A stretch of DNA of 64,000 nucleotides, from assembly GCF_000255135.1 (NCBI RefSeq), contig NC_016751.1, positions 1,922,001 to 1,986,000 of the forward strand. Reading direction: 5' to 3'. The notes under the pieces were generated by a model. It had not been told where the DNA came from and made no database searches. It was given only the letters and a program-made list of their open reading frames with translations. Numbering within the stretch: position 1 is the stretch's first letter; each line of letters starts with the position of its first letter. The DNA is from Marinitoga piezophila KA3. GTDB lineage: Bacteria > Thermotogota > Thermotogae > Petrotogales > Petrotogaceae. Shown here one piece after another: positions 19,834-29,556 of the stretch. A program made the position numbers and the translations under genes.

Positions 19834-22587
19834 TTAATTTAAAGGAATTTCAAATCTAAATACAGTAGATTGTTCATCTGATTTTACTAAATAAAGTTTA
19901 CCTTTATGTTCTTCTTCTATTATCTTTTTACATATAGGCAATCCTAAACCTGTTCCCTGAACTTTTGTGGTAAAAAACGGAGAGAATATCTTTTGTTGTA
20001 CATCTTCTGGTATTGGATCACCATTATTTTCAATTTCAAAAAATGCGTAATTGTTTTCATATCCTGTTTTTATTTTAATATAATCACCATCATTAGTGGC
20101 CTCTATGGCATTTTTTATTAAATTAATAAGTACCTGTTTTACTCTGCTTCTATCACATTTTACCTCTATTTTATCAAACATTTTCTCAAATTTCAAATCT
20201 AAATTTTTTTGACTTAAAAAATCATGGTACATTATTATTATTTCATCTATCATTTCATTCATATCAACAATTTCAAATGTCGGTATTCTACTACCTCTAC
20301 TAAATTCTAAAATTTCAGAAACAATGCTTTCAAGACGCTCTAACTCATCTTTTATAATATTTGAATACTGTTTTATTTTTTCAGGGTTATCCAGTTTTTT
20401 CATCATCCTATTTACAAAACCGCCTATAATAGTCAAAGGATTTTTTATTTCATGAGCCACTCTTGCTGTCATTTCACCAATTGCCGCTAATTTTTCTCTT
20501 CTTGCAATTTCCTTTTCCATTTTATAATTTTCAGTAACATCATCAAAAGTAACAATAACTCCTTCGATTACATCTAAATCTCTGTTCCATAAAGGTGAAA
20601 GTTGAATATCGAAAACTTTTTCTTCATCGCCTGTGGAGATTATATATTTTGGCATTTTCATTTCTTCACGGGTGAAAAAAATGCTTTCAATTGAATTAAC
20701 AACATCTGCTCCAAGTTTTTCATATAAAATATCAGTTGTCTCTCCTATTACATGCTCGCGAGGCTTATCAAAAAAAACTTCTGCCTTTTTATTCCATTCT
20801 AATATTTTACCTTTTCTGTCAATAACAATAACAGCCATGGCGAGATTTTGGAGTATATTTTCATTAAAACGTCTATAAAAATCTATAAGATTTTTTTGTT
20901 CTTCAAGTGACTTTGTTTTTTCCTTTAATTCTTCGTAATTTTCAATGGTTTCTATAGATAACCCTATACTATCCTGGAATAATCTTAAAATTTCAATATC
21001 CGTAGCAGAAATTTCCTGTCCTGTGAATTTATTATCTGCAATAACAATACCTTTTGTTTCCCATTTTCCTGTAATTGGAATAATAACAAATTCATCATAC
21101 TGAATAATATCATATAAGTATTGCAATTCATCTTTTTTAAATTTTAGCATTTGCGGAACAACATGAATAATATGTTTTTTGGTTACGGCTCTTTCTAAAA
21201 TTGTCTGTCCCTTATAAACAATAACCTTGTTTTTAACACTTTCGGTTAATTTATTATTAGTCGGTAATTGTATTGCCTCTTCTCTTAAATATTGAACAAT
21301 ATCACCATATTTTAAAGCTCTTTTATTGGCGTTTTTCCATATTGCTTCAACATCGTCATCATCTGCGGGACCAATCCATATTTTAGGTATTAAAATTCCT
21401 CGAACTCTATCTCTTTCTAAATATAAAGCCCTGTTAAATTTTAAACCTCTAACGCTTGTTAACCCCATAAGCATAATTTTTATAGCATTAGTCTTATCGA
21501 AAGTTGTTCTAACAGCCTGACTGATTTTATGAAGTGAATTAAGTTTATCAAGATGGTCTCGTTGCACTTTTATAAGATTTTCATGATTTTGTTTTAATGT
21601 AATAAGTTTTTCTATTTCGTCTTTTAATTTATCATATAAATATATCCTGCTTAAAGCCAGACCAAGACGTCTTGTGATATTTCTTAATGAAGATAAATCA
21701 AATTCATCAAAATGTTTATAAGGTCTGAATCCGTATCCTTCCTCACGATTATATACACTTATCACTCCATATTCAATGTTATCAATTAATATAGGAGCGT
21801 ATAATGCTGAAAGTAACTCTTTAGCTATAGGAATTTTAAACTCTTTAAATCTTTTTCTTCCAACAACAAGAAAAGGTTTTTTATTTTTTATTGCCATTCC
21901 TTCAAGAGAAGATTCGGTATCAAGCATCATATCTGAAATAACTTCTTCTTTAAATCCAGTATATTCTTTTAATATAAGTTTATTTCCCTCATATTTCCAG
22001 AAAATAACCCCCTCAGCATGAAGCATATCTTGAATTGTTTTTAATATTTCTTTCATTAATTTTTTTTCATCAAGGATATTTTCAAATAAATCAGTTATTT
22101 TTTCCACGTAATCAAGTCTGTTTCTTGTTTCTTCAAGTACAAGAAACTCCATGGTCATTTTCAGAATAACGCTATAGCTTATAGTTTCTTCGTGAAATTT
22201 TTCCAATTCTTTTTCTGAAAAGTGCTTTGGGACACCGAAAGCACCTATTAAAGAATCATTTATATTAATAGGAATTAAAAAAATTTCATTATATTTTAAA
22301 CAATGCAATTCTTCAAAATCACCTACAGTTATTTTAAAAATCTGATTTTTTAAAAGAGACTCATATAATCCCTTATTATCAGAAAAATAAATTTTAAATT
22401 TTTCAATTGCCTGACAATCATTTGATGCACCAAGAAGTTTTATTAGATTTCTTGGCGGTTCATGGATAAATATAAAAATATCTGTATTGAACTTTTCAGC
22501 CAGACTTTTTGCAGTATTATTCAATATGGTTTTTAAAAGTTTAGTAGGAGGTTCATTTGAAAAACTTCTGAGTAAGTTATTAAGCAT
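19834..22587 (-). CDS. Soluble GAF/PAS sensor histidine kinase
   Basis: A 917-residue cytoplasmic kinase with no membrane segment. Order: an N-terminal GAF-like region (about 10-160), a second GAF domain (about 165-320), a coiled linker, a third GAF-like region (about 345-560), a PAS domain (about 575-690), the dimerisation/phosphoacceptor helix with H712 in ARVAHEIKNPL, and a HATPase domain with NLIKNAIEA, ENNGDPIP and GTGLGLPICKKI. Multiple GAF/PAS domains imply sensing of small internal ligands or redox state. It is the first gene of a unit with a lone receiver and ileS. Ligand unknown. Confidence 0.93.
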   Translation of the reverse strand: MLNNLLRSFSNEPPTKLLKTILNNTAKSLAEKFNTDIFIFIHEPPRNLIKLLGASNDCQAIEKFKIYFSDNKGLYESLLKNQIFKITVGDFEELHCLKYNEIFLIPININDSLIGAFGVPKHFSEKELEKFHEETISYSVILKMTMEFLVLEETRNRLDYVEKITDLFENILDEKKLMKEILKTIQDMLHAEGVIFWKYEGNKLILKEYTGFKEEVISDMMLDTESSLEGMAIKNKKPFLVVGRKRFKEFKIPIAKELLSALYAPILIDNIEYGVISVYNREEGYGFRPYKHFDEFDLSSLRNITRRLGLALSRIYLYDKLKDEIEKLITLKQNHENLIKVQRDHLDKLNSLHKISQAVRTTFDKTNAIKIMLMGLTSVRGLKFNRALYLERDRVRGILIPKIWIGPADDDDVEAIWKNANKRALKYGDIVQYLREEAIQLPTNNKLTESVKNKVIVYKGQTILERAVTKKHIIHVVPQMLKFKKDELQYLYDIIQYDEFVIIPITGKWETKGIVIADNKFTGQEISATDIEILRLFQDSIGLSIETIENYEELKEKTKSLEEQKNLIDFYRRFNENILQNLAMAVIVIDRKGKILEWNKKAEVFFDKPREHVIGETTDILYEKLGADVVNSIESIFFTREEMKMPKYIISTGDEEKVFDIQLSPLWNRDLDVIEGVIVTFDDVTENYKMEKEIARREKLAAIGEMTARVAHEIKNPLTIIGGFVNRMMKKLDNPEKIKQYSNIIKDELERLESIVSEILEFSRGSRIPTFEIVDMNEMIDEIIIMYHDFLSQKNLDLKFEKMFDKIEVKCDRSRVKQVLINLIKNAIEATNDGDYIKIKTGYENNYAFFEIENNGDPIPEDVQQKIFSPFFTTKVQGTGLGLPICKKIIEEEHKGKLYLVKSDEQSTVFRFEIPLN

Positions 22588-22640
22588 ATAATCACTCCCG
22601 GATTTTATAAATTAAGGGACAAATTAAACTCTCTGTCTTT

Positions 22641-22669
22641 ATTATACTATAAAAAAAGCAATTTTTTAA
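22641..22669 (-). promoter_or_regulatory. Candidate promoter of the histidine kinase-ileS unit
   Basis: Reading the minus strand: TTAAAA (22664-22669), a 17-base spacer and a perfect TATAAT (22641-22646). The -35 is poor. Confidence 0.4.
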
Positions 22670-22697
22670 CAATAAAAATCATAAATTAAAATTATTT

Positions 22698-22706
22698 TGA
22701 TATAAT
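22698..22706 (+). promoter_or_regulatory. Extended -10 promoter for the YitT-type gene
   Basis: TGATATAAT, a perfect extended -10 (TGN plus TATAAT), lies 31 bases upstream of the GTG start. No convincing -35 is seen, as is usual when an extended -10 is present. Confidence 0.55.
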
Positions 22707-22736
22707 TAATTGTATTTTTTATTGGAGGTGATTTTA

Positions 22737-23585
22737 GTGAAAAAAGAAGTTTTAAAAGAGGTATTGTTAATAACAATAGGTACATTTATAAATGCTCTTG
22801 GTTGGACATTGTTTCTAATTCCCTGGAAAATAGTTGGTGGGGGATTAAATGGTGTTGGTACAATGATTTATTACATTACCGGTATTCCAGTTGGTTTAAG
22901 TTATCTCGCCATGAACGTAATTCTTATTTTCATTGCAATGAGAATTATAGGCAAATCCTTTGGTTTTAAAACTATATATGGAATTGCTGCTTCTTCATTT
23001 TTCATTACCTTGCTGCAGAACTATTTTCATTCTCCTATTATAAATGATCAATTTTTATCAGTGGTTATTGGCGGAATACTACTTGGAAGTGGTGTAGGTA
23101 TAGTTTTTCTTGCAGGAGGAACCACTGGTGGAACAGAAATTATTATTATGATTATAAATAAATATAAAAATCTCAGTCCAGGACGAACACTATTTTTATT
23201 TGATGTATTGATTATAGGTAGTTCATTTTTTGTATTTGGTTCATTTGAAAAAATTATATATGGTTATGTGACGATGGCTATTGCTGGGTATGCAACAGAT
23301 CTTGTGCTTGAAGGTGAAAAATCTTCTGTTCAGCTCTTCATATTCAGCAATAATTATAAAGCTATAGCAGATGAAATTACATCAACTCTTGGAAGAGGGG
23401 TAACAATCTTACCTGGCATGGGTTGGTATACAAAAGAAAATAAAAATGTTATTCTTACAATAGTAAGAAGACGCGAATTGCCAACTGTATTAAAAATAAT
23501 AAAAAATAACGATAAAAATGCATTTGTTTCCATGACTTCTGCAACAGGTGTTTATGGTTTTGGATTTGAAAAATTGAGAGTTTAA
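22737..23585 (+). CDS. YitT-family (DUF161/DUF2179) membrane protein
   Basis: The 282-residue protein has five or six hydrophobic segments in its first 200 residues, with the glycine-rich motif GGGLNGVGTMIYYITGIPVG (about 34-53) and AGGTTGGTEII typical of the YitT family. A soluble C-terminal domain (about 205-282) of the DUF2179 type follows, containing TLGRGVTILPGMGWYT. The start is placed at GTG 22737, correctly spaced from ggaggtg; an upstream in-frame start at 22710 would precede that site. The family's transport function is not established. Confidence 0.9.
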   Translation: MKKEVLKEVLLITIGTFINALGWTLFLIPWKIVGGGLNGVGTMIYYITGIPVGLSYLAMNVILIFIAMRIIGKSFGFKTIYGIAASSFFITLLQNYFHSPIINDQFLSVVIGGILLGSGVGIVFLAGGTTGGTEIIIMIINKYKNLSPGRTLFLFDVLIIGSSFFVFGSFEKIIYGYVTMAIAGYATDLVLEGEKSSVQLFIFSNNYKAIADEITSTLGRGVTILPGMGWYTKENKNVILTIVRRRELPTVLKIIKNNDKNAFVSMTSATGVYGFGFEKLRV

Positions 23586-23588
23586 ATA

Positions 23589-23597
23589 TGATATAAT
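23589..23597 (+). promoter_or_regulatory. Extended -10 promoter for thiI
   Basis: TGATATAAT begins four bases after the stop of the YitT-type gene and 34 bases upstream of the next ATG. It is the same nine bases as at 22698. Confidence 0.5.
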
Positions 23598-23630
23598 TAA
23601 TATGAAATAAAATTAAGGAGGAATATTTTA

Positions 23631-24854
23631 ATGTACGATTTTGTTGTTATAAAATATAGTGAAATAGGAACGAAAGGGAAAAATAGAAATGTGTTTGAGA
23701 ATAAATTAATGAATAATATAGTACTTCAATTGAATCATGAAGTAAATGCAAAGAAGATTTATGGTAGAATCATAATTATTCCAAAGGATAATAAAAAAAT
23801 AAATGATGAAATGTTAAATAGAATAAAAAAGGTTTTTGGTATAAAGTCAATATCTCCAGCTGTAAAGGTTGAAAAGGATTATGAAGATATAAAAAATAAA
23901 ATAATAAGTTTATTAAAAGAAAAAAATATAGAATCAGGTACATTTAAGGTTGATACGAGACGTGTTGATAAAATGTTTCCTATTAGAAGCTTTGATTTAA
24001 ATAAAGATATTGGTGCAGAAATACTTGAAAAATTTCCTGGGATGAAGGTTGATGTTCATAATCCTGATTATTTAATAAGAATTGAAATAAGACATGAAAT
24101 GGCATTTGTGTATTTTGAAAATCTTGAATGTCATGCTGGATATCCTGTAGGTGCAGGAGGAAAAGCAAGTATTTTATTATCTGGTGGTATTGATAGTCCT
24201 GTGGCTGCATGGATGATGATGAAACGTGGAATGAAAATGAATGCTATTTCTTTCTATAGTCCGCCTAATAATAGTGAAAAAACTGTTATGAAATTAGTGG
24301 AGTTGAGTAAAGTTTTAAGTACGTATTATCCATTTAAATTCTATCATTATATAATTCCTTTCACTGAAGTTCAAAAGGCTATAAAGAATATTAACGTTGA
24401 ATCATATTCGTTGATTTTGCAGAGAAGATCAATGATGAGAATTGCAACAATTATTGCTAAAAAAAGTGGTTCTCAGGCATTAATTACAGGTGAAAATATA
24501 GGTCAGGTGGCTTCACAAACACTGGAAAATATGATATCCATTTCAGACGCAACTGATATGTTGATTTTAAGGCCATTATTGGCTTTTGAGAAGCTTGATA
24601 TTGTTAATAAATCAAAGGAAATTGGAACTTATGACATTTCTATATGGCCATATAATGATAGCTGTGTGGCATTTTTACCTAAAAAACCAGCTACAAAATC
24701 ATTTCCGGACAAAATGAAAAAATACGAAGAAAGAATAGAAAATCTTGAAATTTTAGAAGAAGAAGCAATAAAAAATAGCATTGTATATGTTATTAAAAAC
24801 GGGGAAGTAGAGGAAAAATACATCTTTCATGAGAGAGAGGTGGTGGATAAGTGA
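23631..24854 (+). CDS. thiI: tRNA 4-thiouridine synthetase ThiI
   Basis: ThiI installs 4-thiouridine at tRNA position 8 and, in some bacteria, helps make the thiazole of thiamine. The 407 residues comprise an N-terminal ferredoxin-like plus THUMP region (about 1-165, KYSEIGTKGKNR near the start) and a PP-loop ATPase with SGGIDSP at 184-190. It ends without a rhodanese domain, so the sulfur relay must be of the short type found in Bacillus. The stop overlaps the GTG of plsC by four bases. Confidence 0.95.
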   Translation: MYDFVVIKYSEIGTKGKNRNVFENKLMNNIVLQLNHEVNAKKIYGRIIIIPKDNKKINDEMLNRIKKVFGIKSISPAVKVEKDYEDIKNKIISLLKEKNIESGTFKVDTRRVDKMFPIRSFDLNKDIGAEILEKFPGMKVDVHNPDYLIRIEIRHEMAFVYFENLECHAGYPVGAGGKASILLSGGIDSPVAAWMMMKRGMKMNAISFYSPPNNSEKTVMKLVELSKVLSTYYPFKFYHYIIPFTEVQKAIKNINVESYSLILQRRSMMRIATIIAKKSGSQALITGENIGQVASQTLENMISISDATDMLILRPLLAFEKLDIVNKSKEIGTYDISIWPYNDSCVAFLPKKPATKSFPDKMKKYEERIENLEILEEEAIKNSIVYVIKNGEVEEKYIFHEREVVDK

Positions 24855-25624
24855 ATAAAATAGGGCTGTTTTTTAAAAGGATTTTATTAACAATATGGTT
24901 TTATCTGGGATTAATATGGTATGTTGGAATTTATGGTACCTGGGTTATAATCAGATCTAAAATCATAGAAAAAACAAAAGGAAAAGAAAAGGCAGAAGAA
25001 TATATTATAAATGTTTTAAAAAAATTTGGGAAAAATGCATTTAAGTTAATGGGAGTTAAGGTATATGTAGAAAGTGAATTTGATCTGTCTCAAATGGGCG
25101 ATGAAGCGTATATGATAGTGGCAAATCATCAAAGTTTACTTGATATTCCTCTTATAATAGGATATGTATTCCCAACAGCGTTTATAGCAAAGAAAGAGCT
25201 TTCTAAAGTTCCTATTGTTTCATTTTTTATTAAGGCATTGGGATCTGTATTTATTGAAAGAGGGAATGCAACTCAAAGTGCAAAAGCATTAAGAGAACTG
25301 CGAAAAAAATTAATAGATGGCCAGAAACTTGTTTTATTTCCAGAAGGGACAAGAACCTTAGATGGTGAAGTTAAGCCATTTAAACGTGGCTCATTGATGA
25401 TTCCATACAGATATAAGGTAAAAATATTACCTGTTGCAATTGATGGAGCCTATGAAATTGCTAAAAAGGGACGTTTATATATTACACCACACCCAATAAA
25501 CATCACTATATTTAAGCCTGTAAATCCTGAAGAATTTGGTAGCGAAGCTGAATTAAGGGATTATATATATAAATTAATTGCCTCAAAAGTGAATAAAAAG
25601 GAAGAATTTGAGGAAGTGGTTTAA
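24851..25624 (+). CDS. plsC: 1-acyl-sn-glycerol-3-phosphate acyltransferase
   Basis: PlsC makes phosphatidic acid by acylating position 2 of lysophosphatidate. The 257 residues have a hydrophobic N-terminal helix (about 10-35), the catalytic NHxxxxD as H93 and D98 in NHQSLLD, the substrate motif FPEGTRT, and IPVAIDGAYE-like block IV (LPVAIDGAYE). It starts with GTG overlapping thiI and ends overlapping the next gene (TAATG), so the thiI-plsC-BFN-prenyltransferase genes are tightly coupled. Membrane associated. Confidence 0.94.
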   Translation: MNKIGLFFKRILLTIWFYLGLIWYVGIYGTWVIIRSKIIEKTKGKEKAEEYIINVLKKFGKNAFKLMGVKVYVESEFDLSQMGDEAYMIVANHQSLLDIPLIIGYVFPTAFIAKKELSKVPIVSFFIKALGSVFIERGNATQSAKALRELRKKLIDGQKLVLFPEGTRTLDGEVKPFKRGSLMIPYRYKVKILPVAIDGAYEIAKKGRLYITPHPINITIFKPVNPEEFGSEAELRDYIYKLIASKVNKKEEFEEVV

Positions 25625-26172
25625 TGTTTAAAAAGGTAGATGTAATTACAATGGGGTTAGATAAAGTATCCAACTCTCCGGTAATCTTTTTAAGAATAGA
25701 AAATACAAATATAGGAATTCCAATATGGATAGGAGCCTGTGAAGCAACTTATCTTGCATTATCTATAAACGAGCAAAAAACGCCAAGACCGCTTACACAT
25801 GATTTATTTTTAAAATTTTTAGAGAATGAGGGATATACAGTTGAAAGAGTAGAAATAATAAATATGGAGAAAGACATATATTATGCCAATATAGTTTTTG
25901 AAAAAGATGGTGATGAATTAATATATGATTCAAGACCTTCAGATGCAATAATAATGGCTGTAAAAACGAGAGTTCCAATATATATTAAAGATTCTATAAT
26001 CATAGAAAATGGCATAGATATATCCTTTATTCCAATTGGTGAACGTGATGATGAAGAAACAGATGAAGAGAGAGAAAAAAGAAAGGAATTTAAAGAATTT
26101 ATAGAGAATTTTGATATTGATATGATAAAAAAACATTTCTTTGATGAAGGGAAGAAAGAAGATGGAGATTAA
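25624..26172 (+). CDS. Bifunctional nuclease (BFN, DUF151) domain protein
   Basis: The 182 residues match the BFN/DUF151 family: PIWIGACEA and the second conserved block SRPSDAIIMAVKTRVPIYI. An acidic/charged tail follows (about 140-182). Members of the family were reported to have DNase/RNase activity in plants and are widespread and conserved in Thermotogota, but the bacterial role is not settled. It overlaps plsC at the start and the polyprenyl synthase gene at the end. Confidence 0.88.
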   Translation: MFKKVDVITMGLDKVSNSPVIFLRIENTNIGIPIWIGACEATYLALSINEQKTPRPLTHDLFLKFLENEGYTVERVEIINMEKDIYYANIVFEKDGDELIYDSRPSDAIIMAVKTRVPIYIKDSIIIENGIDISFIPIGERDDEETDEEREKRKEFKEFIENFDIDMIKKHFFDEGKKEDGD

Positions 26173-27013
26173 AGAGTTTAAAGAGATTTTTGAAAAAAAG
26201 GCAGAAGAGATTTTTTCTGAACTAAATTTGCTTGAAGAAATAGAAAAACCTTTTAAATATTCTTTTTTTGCTGGAGGAAAAAGATTAAGGCCATGGATAA
26301 TATATAATATTGGACGATATTATAATATAGAAGAGGAAAAATTGCTTAGAATAGGTTTTGCTGTAGAAATATTACATACTGCATCGTTAATTCATGATGA
26401 TTTACCGGCAATAGATAATAGTAATTATAGGCGTGGAAAATTAACCAATCACAAGCAATTTTCAGAATGGCAGGCCATACTTACAGGGGATGCAGGATTT
26501 GTTATTCCATTTAAGGTGTTTTCCAATAATTTTTCTATAGATGAATCATATAAATTAACAGGATTTTTCAGTGAAATTATGTTAGATCTTATACAAGGAG
26601 AAGCTCTTGATGTAGCATTTGAAAGAGGCATGATATTACCATCGCAAAAATCTGTTGAAGAAATGTATAGAAAAAAAACATCGGCGTTATTTGAATTTTC
26701 GTTTGGTGTAATTCCTTATTTAAAGGATCTTAAAGAGGAATATCAATTAATGAAAAAAGCAGGTAAAAACTTTGGACTTGCATTTCAAATATATGATGAT
26801 TTAAAAGATAAATATGGCAAATTCGAAGAGGTTGGAAAAGATTTAAATAATGACGAAAACAAAATTACTTTAATAGCACTATATTCAGACGAAAAAGCTA
26901 AAAATTATGCTGAATTTCTTTTCAAAGAGGCAAATGATATATTATTGAAATTAGGTCTTAAAGATTTTTCAAATGAGATATTAAAAATAAAACAGCTAAT
27001 TGAAAGGAAGTAA
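26162..27013 (+). CDS. ispA: Polyprenyl diphosphate synthase (farnesyl/geranylgeranyl type)
   Basis: A trans-prenyltransferase of 283 residues that condenses isopentenyl diphosphate with an allylic diphosphate. FARM motif: LIHDDLPAID followed by RRGK; second aspartate-rich motif: IYDDLKDKYG. The GGKRLRPW motif near the N-terminus binds diphosphate. The start is taken as ATG 26162, after gaagggaagaaag; an earlier in-frame ATG at 26141 lies upstream of that site. The residues before the FARM motif that set chain length cannot be interpreted confidently by eye, so C15 versus C20 product is open. Confidence 0.9.
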   Translation: MEIKEFKEIFEKKAEEIFSELNLLEEIEKPFKYSFFAGGKRLRPWIIYNIGRYYNIEEEKLLRIGFAVEILHTASLIHDDLPAIDNSNYRRGKLTNHKQFSEWQAILTGDAGFVIPFKVFSNNFSIDESYKLTGFFSEIMLDLIQGEALDVAFERGMILPSQKSVEEMYRKKTSALFEFSFGVIPYLKDLKEEYQLMKKAGKNFGLAFQIYDDLKDKYGKFEEVGKDLNNDENKITLIALYSDEKAKNYAEFLFKEANDILLKLGLKDFSNEILKIKQLIERK

Positions 27014-27015
27014 AA

Positions 27016-29556
27016 ATGGCCAAAAAAGAGAAGAAAAAAAAGGAAGAAAAGGAAGAAAAAAAGGAAGGAAAAAAGAAAAAAATAGATTTTTCCAAGATAA
27101 CTGGAATAATAAAAAAAATAAATATAAAACAATTAATAGCAGATATAAAAAACTTCAAGCAACTACCTAAAAAGAAGAAAATCACGTTGCTTGGAGGTTT
27201 TTTGGTTTTTATTATATTTATAATCTCTTTAATCTTAATTCCAACATTTAGAACAAAAAAATTACAGGTTGAAGATGAAGCTAAGTCTGCATCTGTATCC
27301 AATCTCTTTTTATATGTTCCGCCTGGAGCATTTCAATATAGAAAAACCTTTACTATAAAGGCATTGAAGGAAAATTCTGCAGAATATCAGAATCTTAAAA
27401 CCTTTGGTAATTTTTATGGTCCAATATATGAAATAATACCAGATGATAATAAAGAAGAATCTTCGTTAAAACCCATAAAAATAAAATATAGAATACCATT
27501 GGATTTATATTATGGAGATAATTTTAATAATTTTGCGATTATGTATGCCTCAAATGATGATCCGCCAATAATAAAAAAATTACCAGGATGCGAAATATTT
27601 AAAGACGAAAGTCTTGGGCAATATATAGTTCAGGCAAATGTATTCCATTTTTCAAAATTTGGATTGTATGTAGATTCAAATCCAAAAGAGGTTTCATATG
27701 GTATAAAAACATTAATAGAAAAACCGCCATCATTGGAACCTGATCTTTTGCTGGTGCCTGGAGTTGACAATGATTTTCTTGGATATATTCCAAACACACA
27801 AACTATTAATAACCTTTATGGTGAAAATGTATGGAGCTTGTATTTCCCAAATAGAACAATATGGTATTATAAATACCCAATTCTTGAATCCAAACCAAAA
27901 AATTATATGGATTCATATTTTGGATTTTATATAAGAACTGGAAGTAATAGTTTTTTAGAGTTTGAAGCAGAAAGATTTGCCGCAGAATTAAAAGCAAAAC
28001 AGAATAAACAATTTGATATTATTGCTCAGGGGATAGGAGCATTAATTGTAAGATATGCATTAGAAACACATCCTGAAATAAAAAATGTTAGAACTTTAAC
28101 CTTATTTTCACCACCAAATAAAGGAATGAATATAGTTAATCCTATATATTACAACATCATATACAAGAAGAATCCTGAGGTTATGGAGCTCTCTTATGGT
28201 ATAAACAAAGAGGATTATAATTCATTATTTTTAAATATTAGCTCCAAAATCGAAATGTATGCATCATATTATAAAGATTTGCTTCCGGATTCAAAGTTTA
28301 TAAGAAAATTAAATAATATGAAAACAAGAAAAGATATTGACTATTATGTAATAATGGGAACAAAACCAGATTTAAATGCTTATTTAAAAAATTCAAAGTT
28401 AAAAGATTTTTATCCAGAATTAATTGATGGTATAGGAGATGGGCTTGTTACATTAAAAAGTGCCGAATTAAAAAACGCCAGGATGTTTACATTTGATTTA
28501 TCCTATGACAAACTATATTCTGACAACAATGTTTTAAAAACTGTTCAAAAATTATTGTCAAAAGATATAAAAACGGTAAAAATCCCTCAAATAAAAGACG
28601 ATGATTTTGTTGAATCACAAAAAGAGTTAGAAGAAAAGAAAAAAGAAATGGAATTAAAAACAGAAAAAGAATCACTGGCAAATATATTTGTAAAATCCAG
28701 CTCCTATATGAAACTTCACATGATAGATTTAGAAGAACAATTGTTATATATTTCTAAATTAACTTATGGAAAAATATATATGCTTGGAGATAATGCCTTT
28801 GTGGTTTCAGATAATGGGGTATATGATCTTGATGGAAGGAATATATTAAATAAAAAAATACTTGGAAGCATAGAATATAAAAAACGTTTATATGTAACTA
28901 CAATAGATGGGGTTTATGCTATAGATGCCAGTTCAAATGAATTTATGAAAATAAAAAATATAGATTTTGAAGTCCATAATAACGTTTATTACCTTCCGGA
29001 AATCAGGAAATATATATATGTTGATTATCAGGATGGTCTTGCAAAAGTATATGAAAATAATGAACTTATATCTGAAAAGACCCCTTTTGACTCTATAAAA
29101 GTAATAAATAATGACTTTTATATAATTTTAGGAAATAAGGTCTTAAAAAGAAAAGAAGATAAATGGGTTACAGTAGTTACCAGAGCTGGTATAGAAGATT
29201 TAACAAGAAAACCTATAGGTAATATAATTGATTATTATTCAAGATCATATTATATTTTCCTGCTTACATCTGATTATAGATTGGTGGTATATGATACTAA
29301 AAACTCAAAAGTTCAATTTGTTGGAGATGGCGATGTAGGCAAGATGAAGTTACTTGAAAATAACAATAGATTATGGATATTTGATAGAAATTTTGCAACA
29401 TATATAGATTTAAAAAACAAGGTGTTTCCAGGTGTTTATGATTCAATTACAGATTTTGAAATTATAGATATAATAGGAATAGAAAAAGATACGTTTTTGC
29501 TTCTTATAAAAAAAGACGGGGGATTTGAATTATGGAAAGCAAAAGTAAAGTTTTAA
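27016..29556 (+). CDS. Membrane-anchored ZU5-like / lipase-fold / propeller-like protein, probably a pseudoenzyme
   Basis: I do not recognise a named family for the whole 846 residues. Visible parts: a lysine/glutamate-rich N-terminus (1-55), one membrane helix (about 56-78), a ZU5-like beta-sandwich (about 90-215, with YVPPGAF, IYEIIPDD and FHFSKFGLYV), an alpha/beta-hydrolase lipase-like domain (about 220-515), a charged linker, and a C-terminal beta-rich repeat region (about 570-846) resembling a propeller. In the lipase domain, LLLVPGVDND, VRYALETHPEI and TLFSPPNKGMN align with the usual pattern. However, the nucleophile elbow reads AQGIG, with G339 where serine is expected. The acidic GDGLV (474-478) is kept. 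It overlaps the next gene by 25 bases. Confidence 0.75.
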   Translation: MAKKEKKKKEEKEEKKEGKKKKIDFSKITGIIKKINIKQLIADIKNFKQLPKKKKITLLGGFLVFIIFIISLILIPTFRTKKLQVEDEAKSASVSNLFLYVPPGAFQYRKTFTIKALKENSAEYQNLKTFGNFYGPIYEIIPDDNKEESSLKPIKIKYRIPLDLYYGDNFNNFAIMYASNDDPPIIKKLPGCEIFKDESLGQYIVQANVFHFSKFGLYVDSNPKEVSYGIKTLIEKPPSLEPDLLLVPGVDNDFLGYIPNTQTINNLYGENVWSLYFPNRTIWYYKYPILESKPKNYMDSYFGFYIRTGSNSFLEFEAERFAAELKAKQNKQFDIIAQGIGALIVRYALETHPEIKNVRTLTLFSPPNKGMNIVNPIYYNIIYKKNPEVMELSYGINKEDYNSLFLNISSKIEMYASYYKDLLPDSKFIRKLNNMKTRKDIDYYVIMGTKPDLNAYLKNSKLKDFYPELIDGIGDGLVTLKSAELKNARMFTFDLSYDKLYSDNNVLKTVQKLLSKDIKTVKIPQIKDDDFVESQKELEEKKKEMELKTEKESLANIFVKSSSYMKLHMIDLEEQLLYISKLTYGKIYMLGDNAFVVSDNGVYDLDGRNILNKKILGSIEYKKRLYVTTIDGVYAIDASSNEFMKIKNIDFEVHNNVYYLPEIRKYIYVDYQDGLAKVYENNELISEKTPFDSIKVINNDFYIILGNKVLKRKEDKWVTVVTRAGIEDLTRKPIGNIIDYYSRSYYIFLLTSDYRLVVYDTKNSKVQFVGDGDVGKMKLLENNNRLWIFDRNFATYIDLKNKVFPGVYDSITDFEIIDIIGIEKDTFLLLIKKDGGFELWKAKVKF

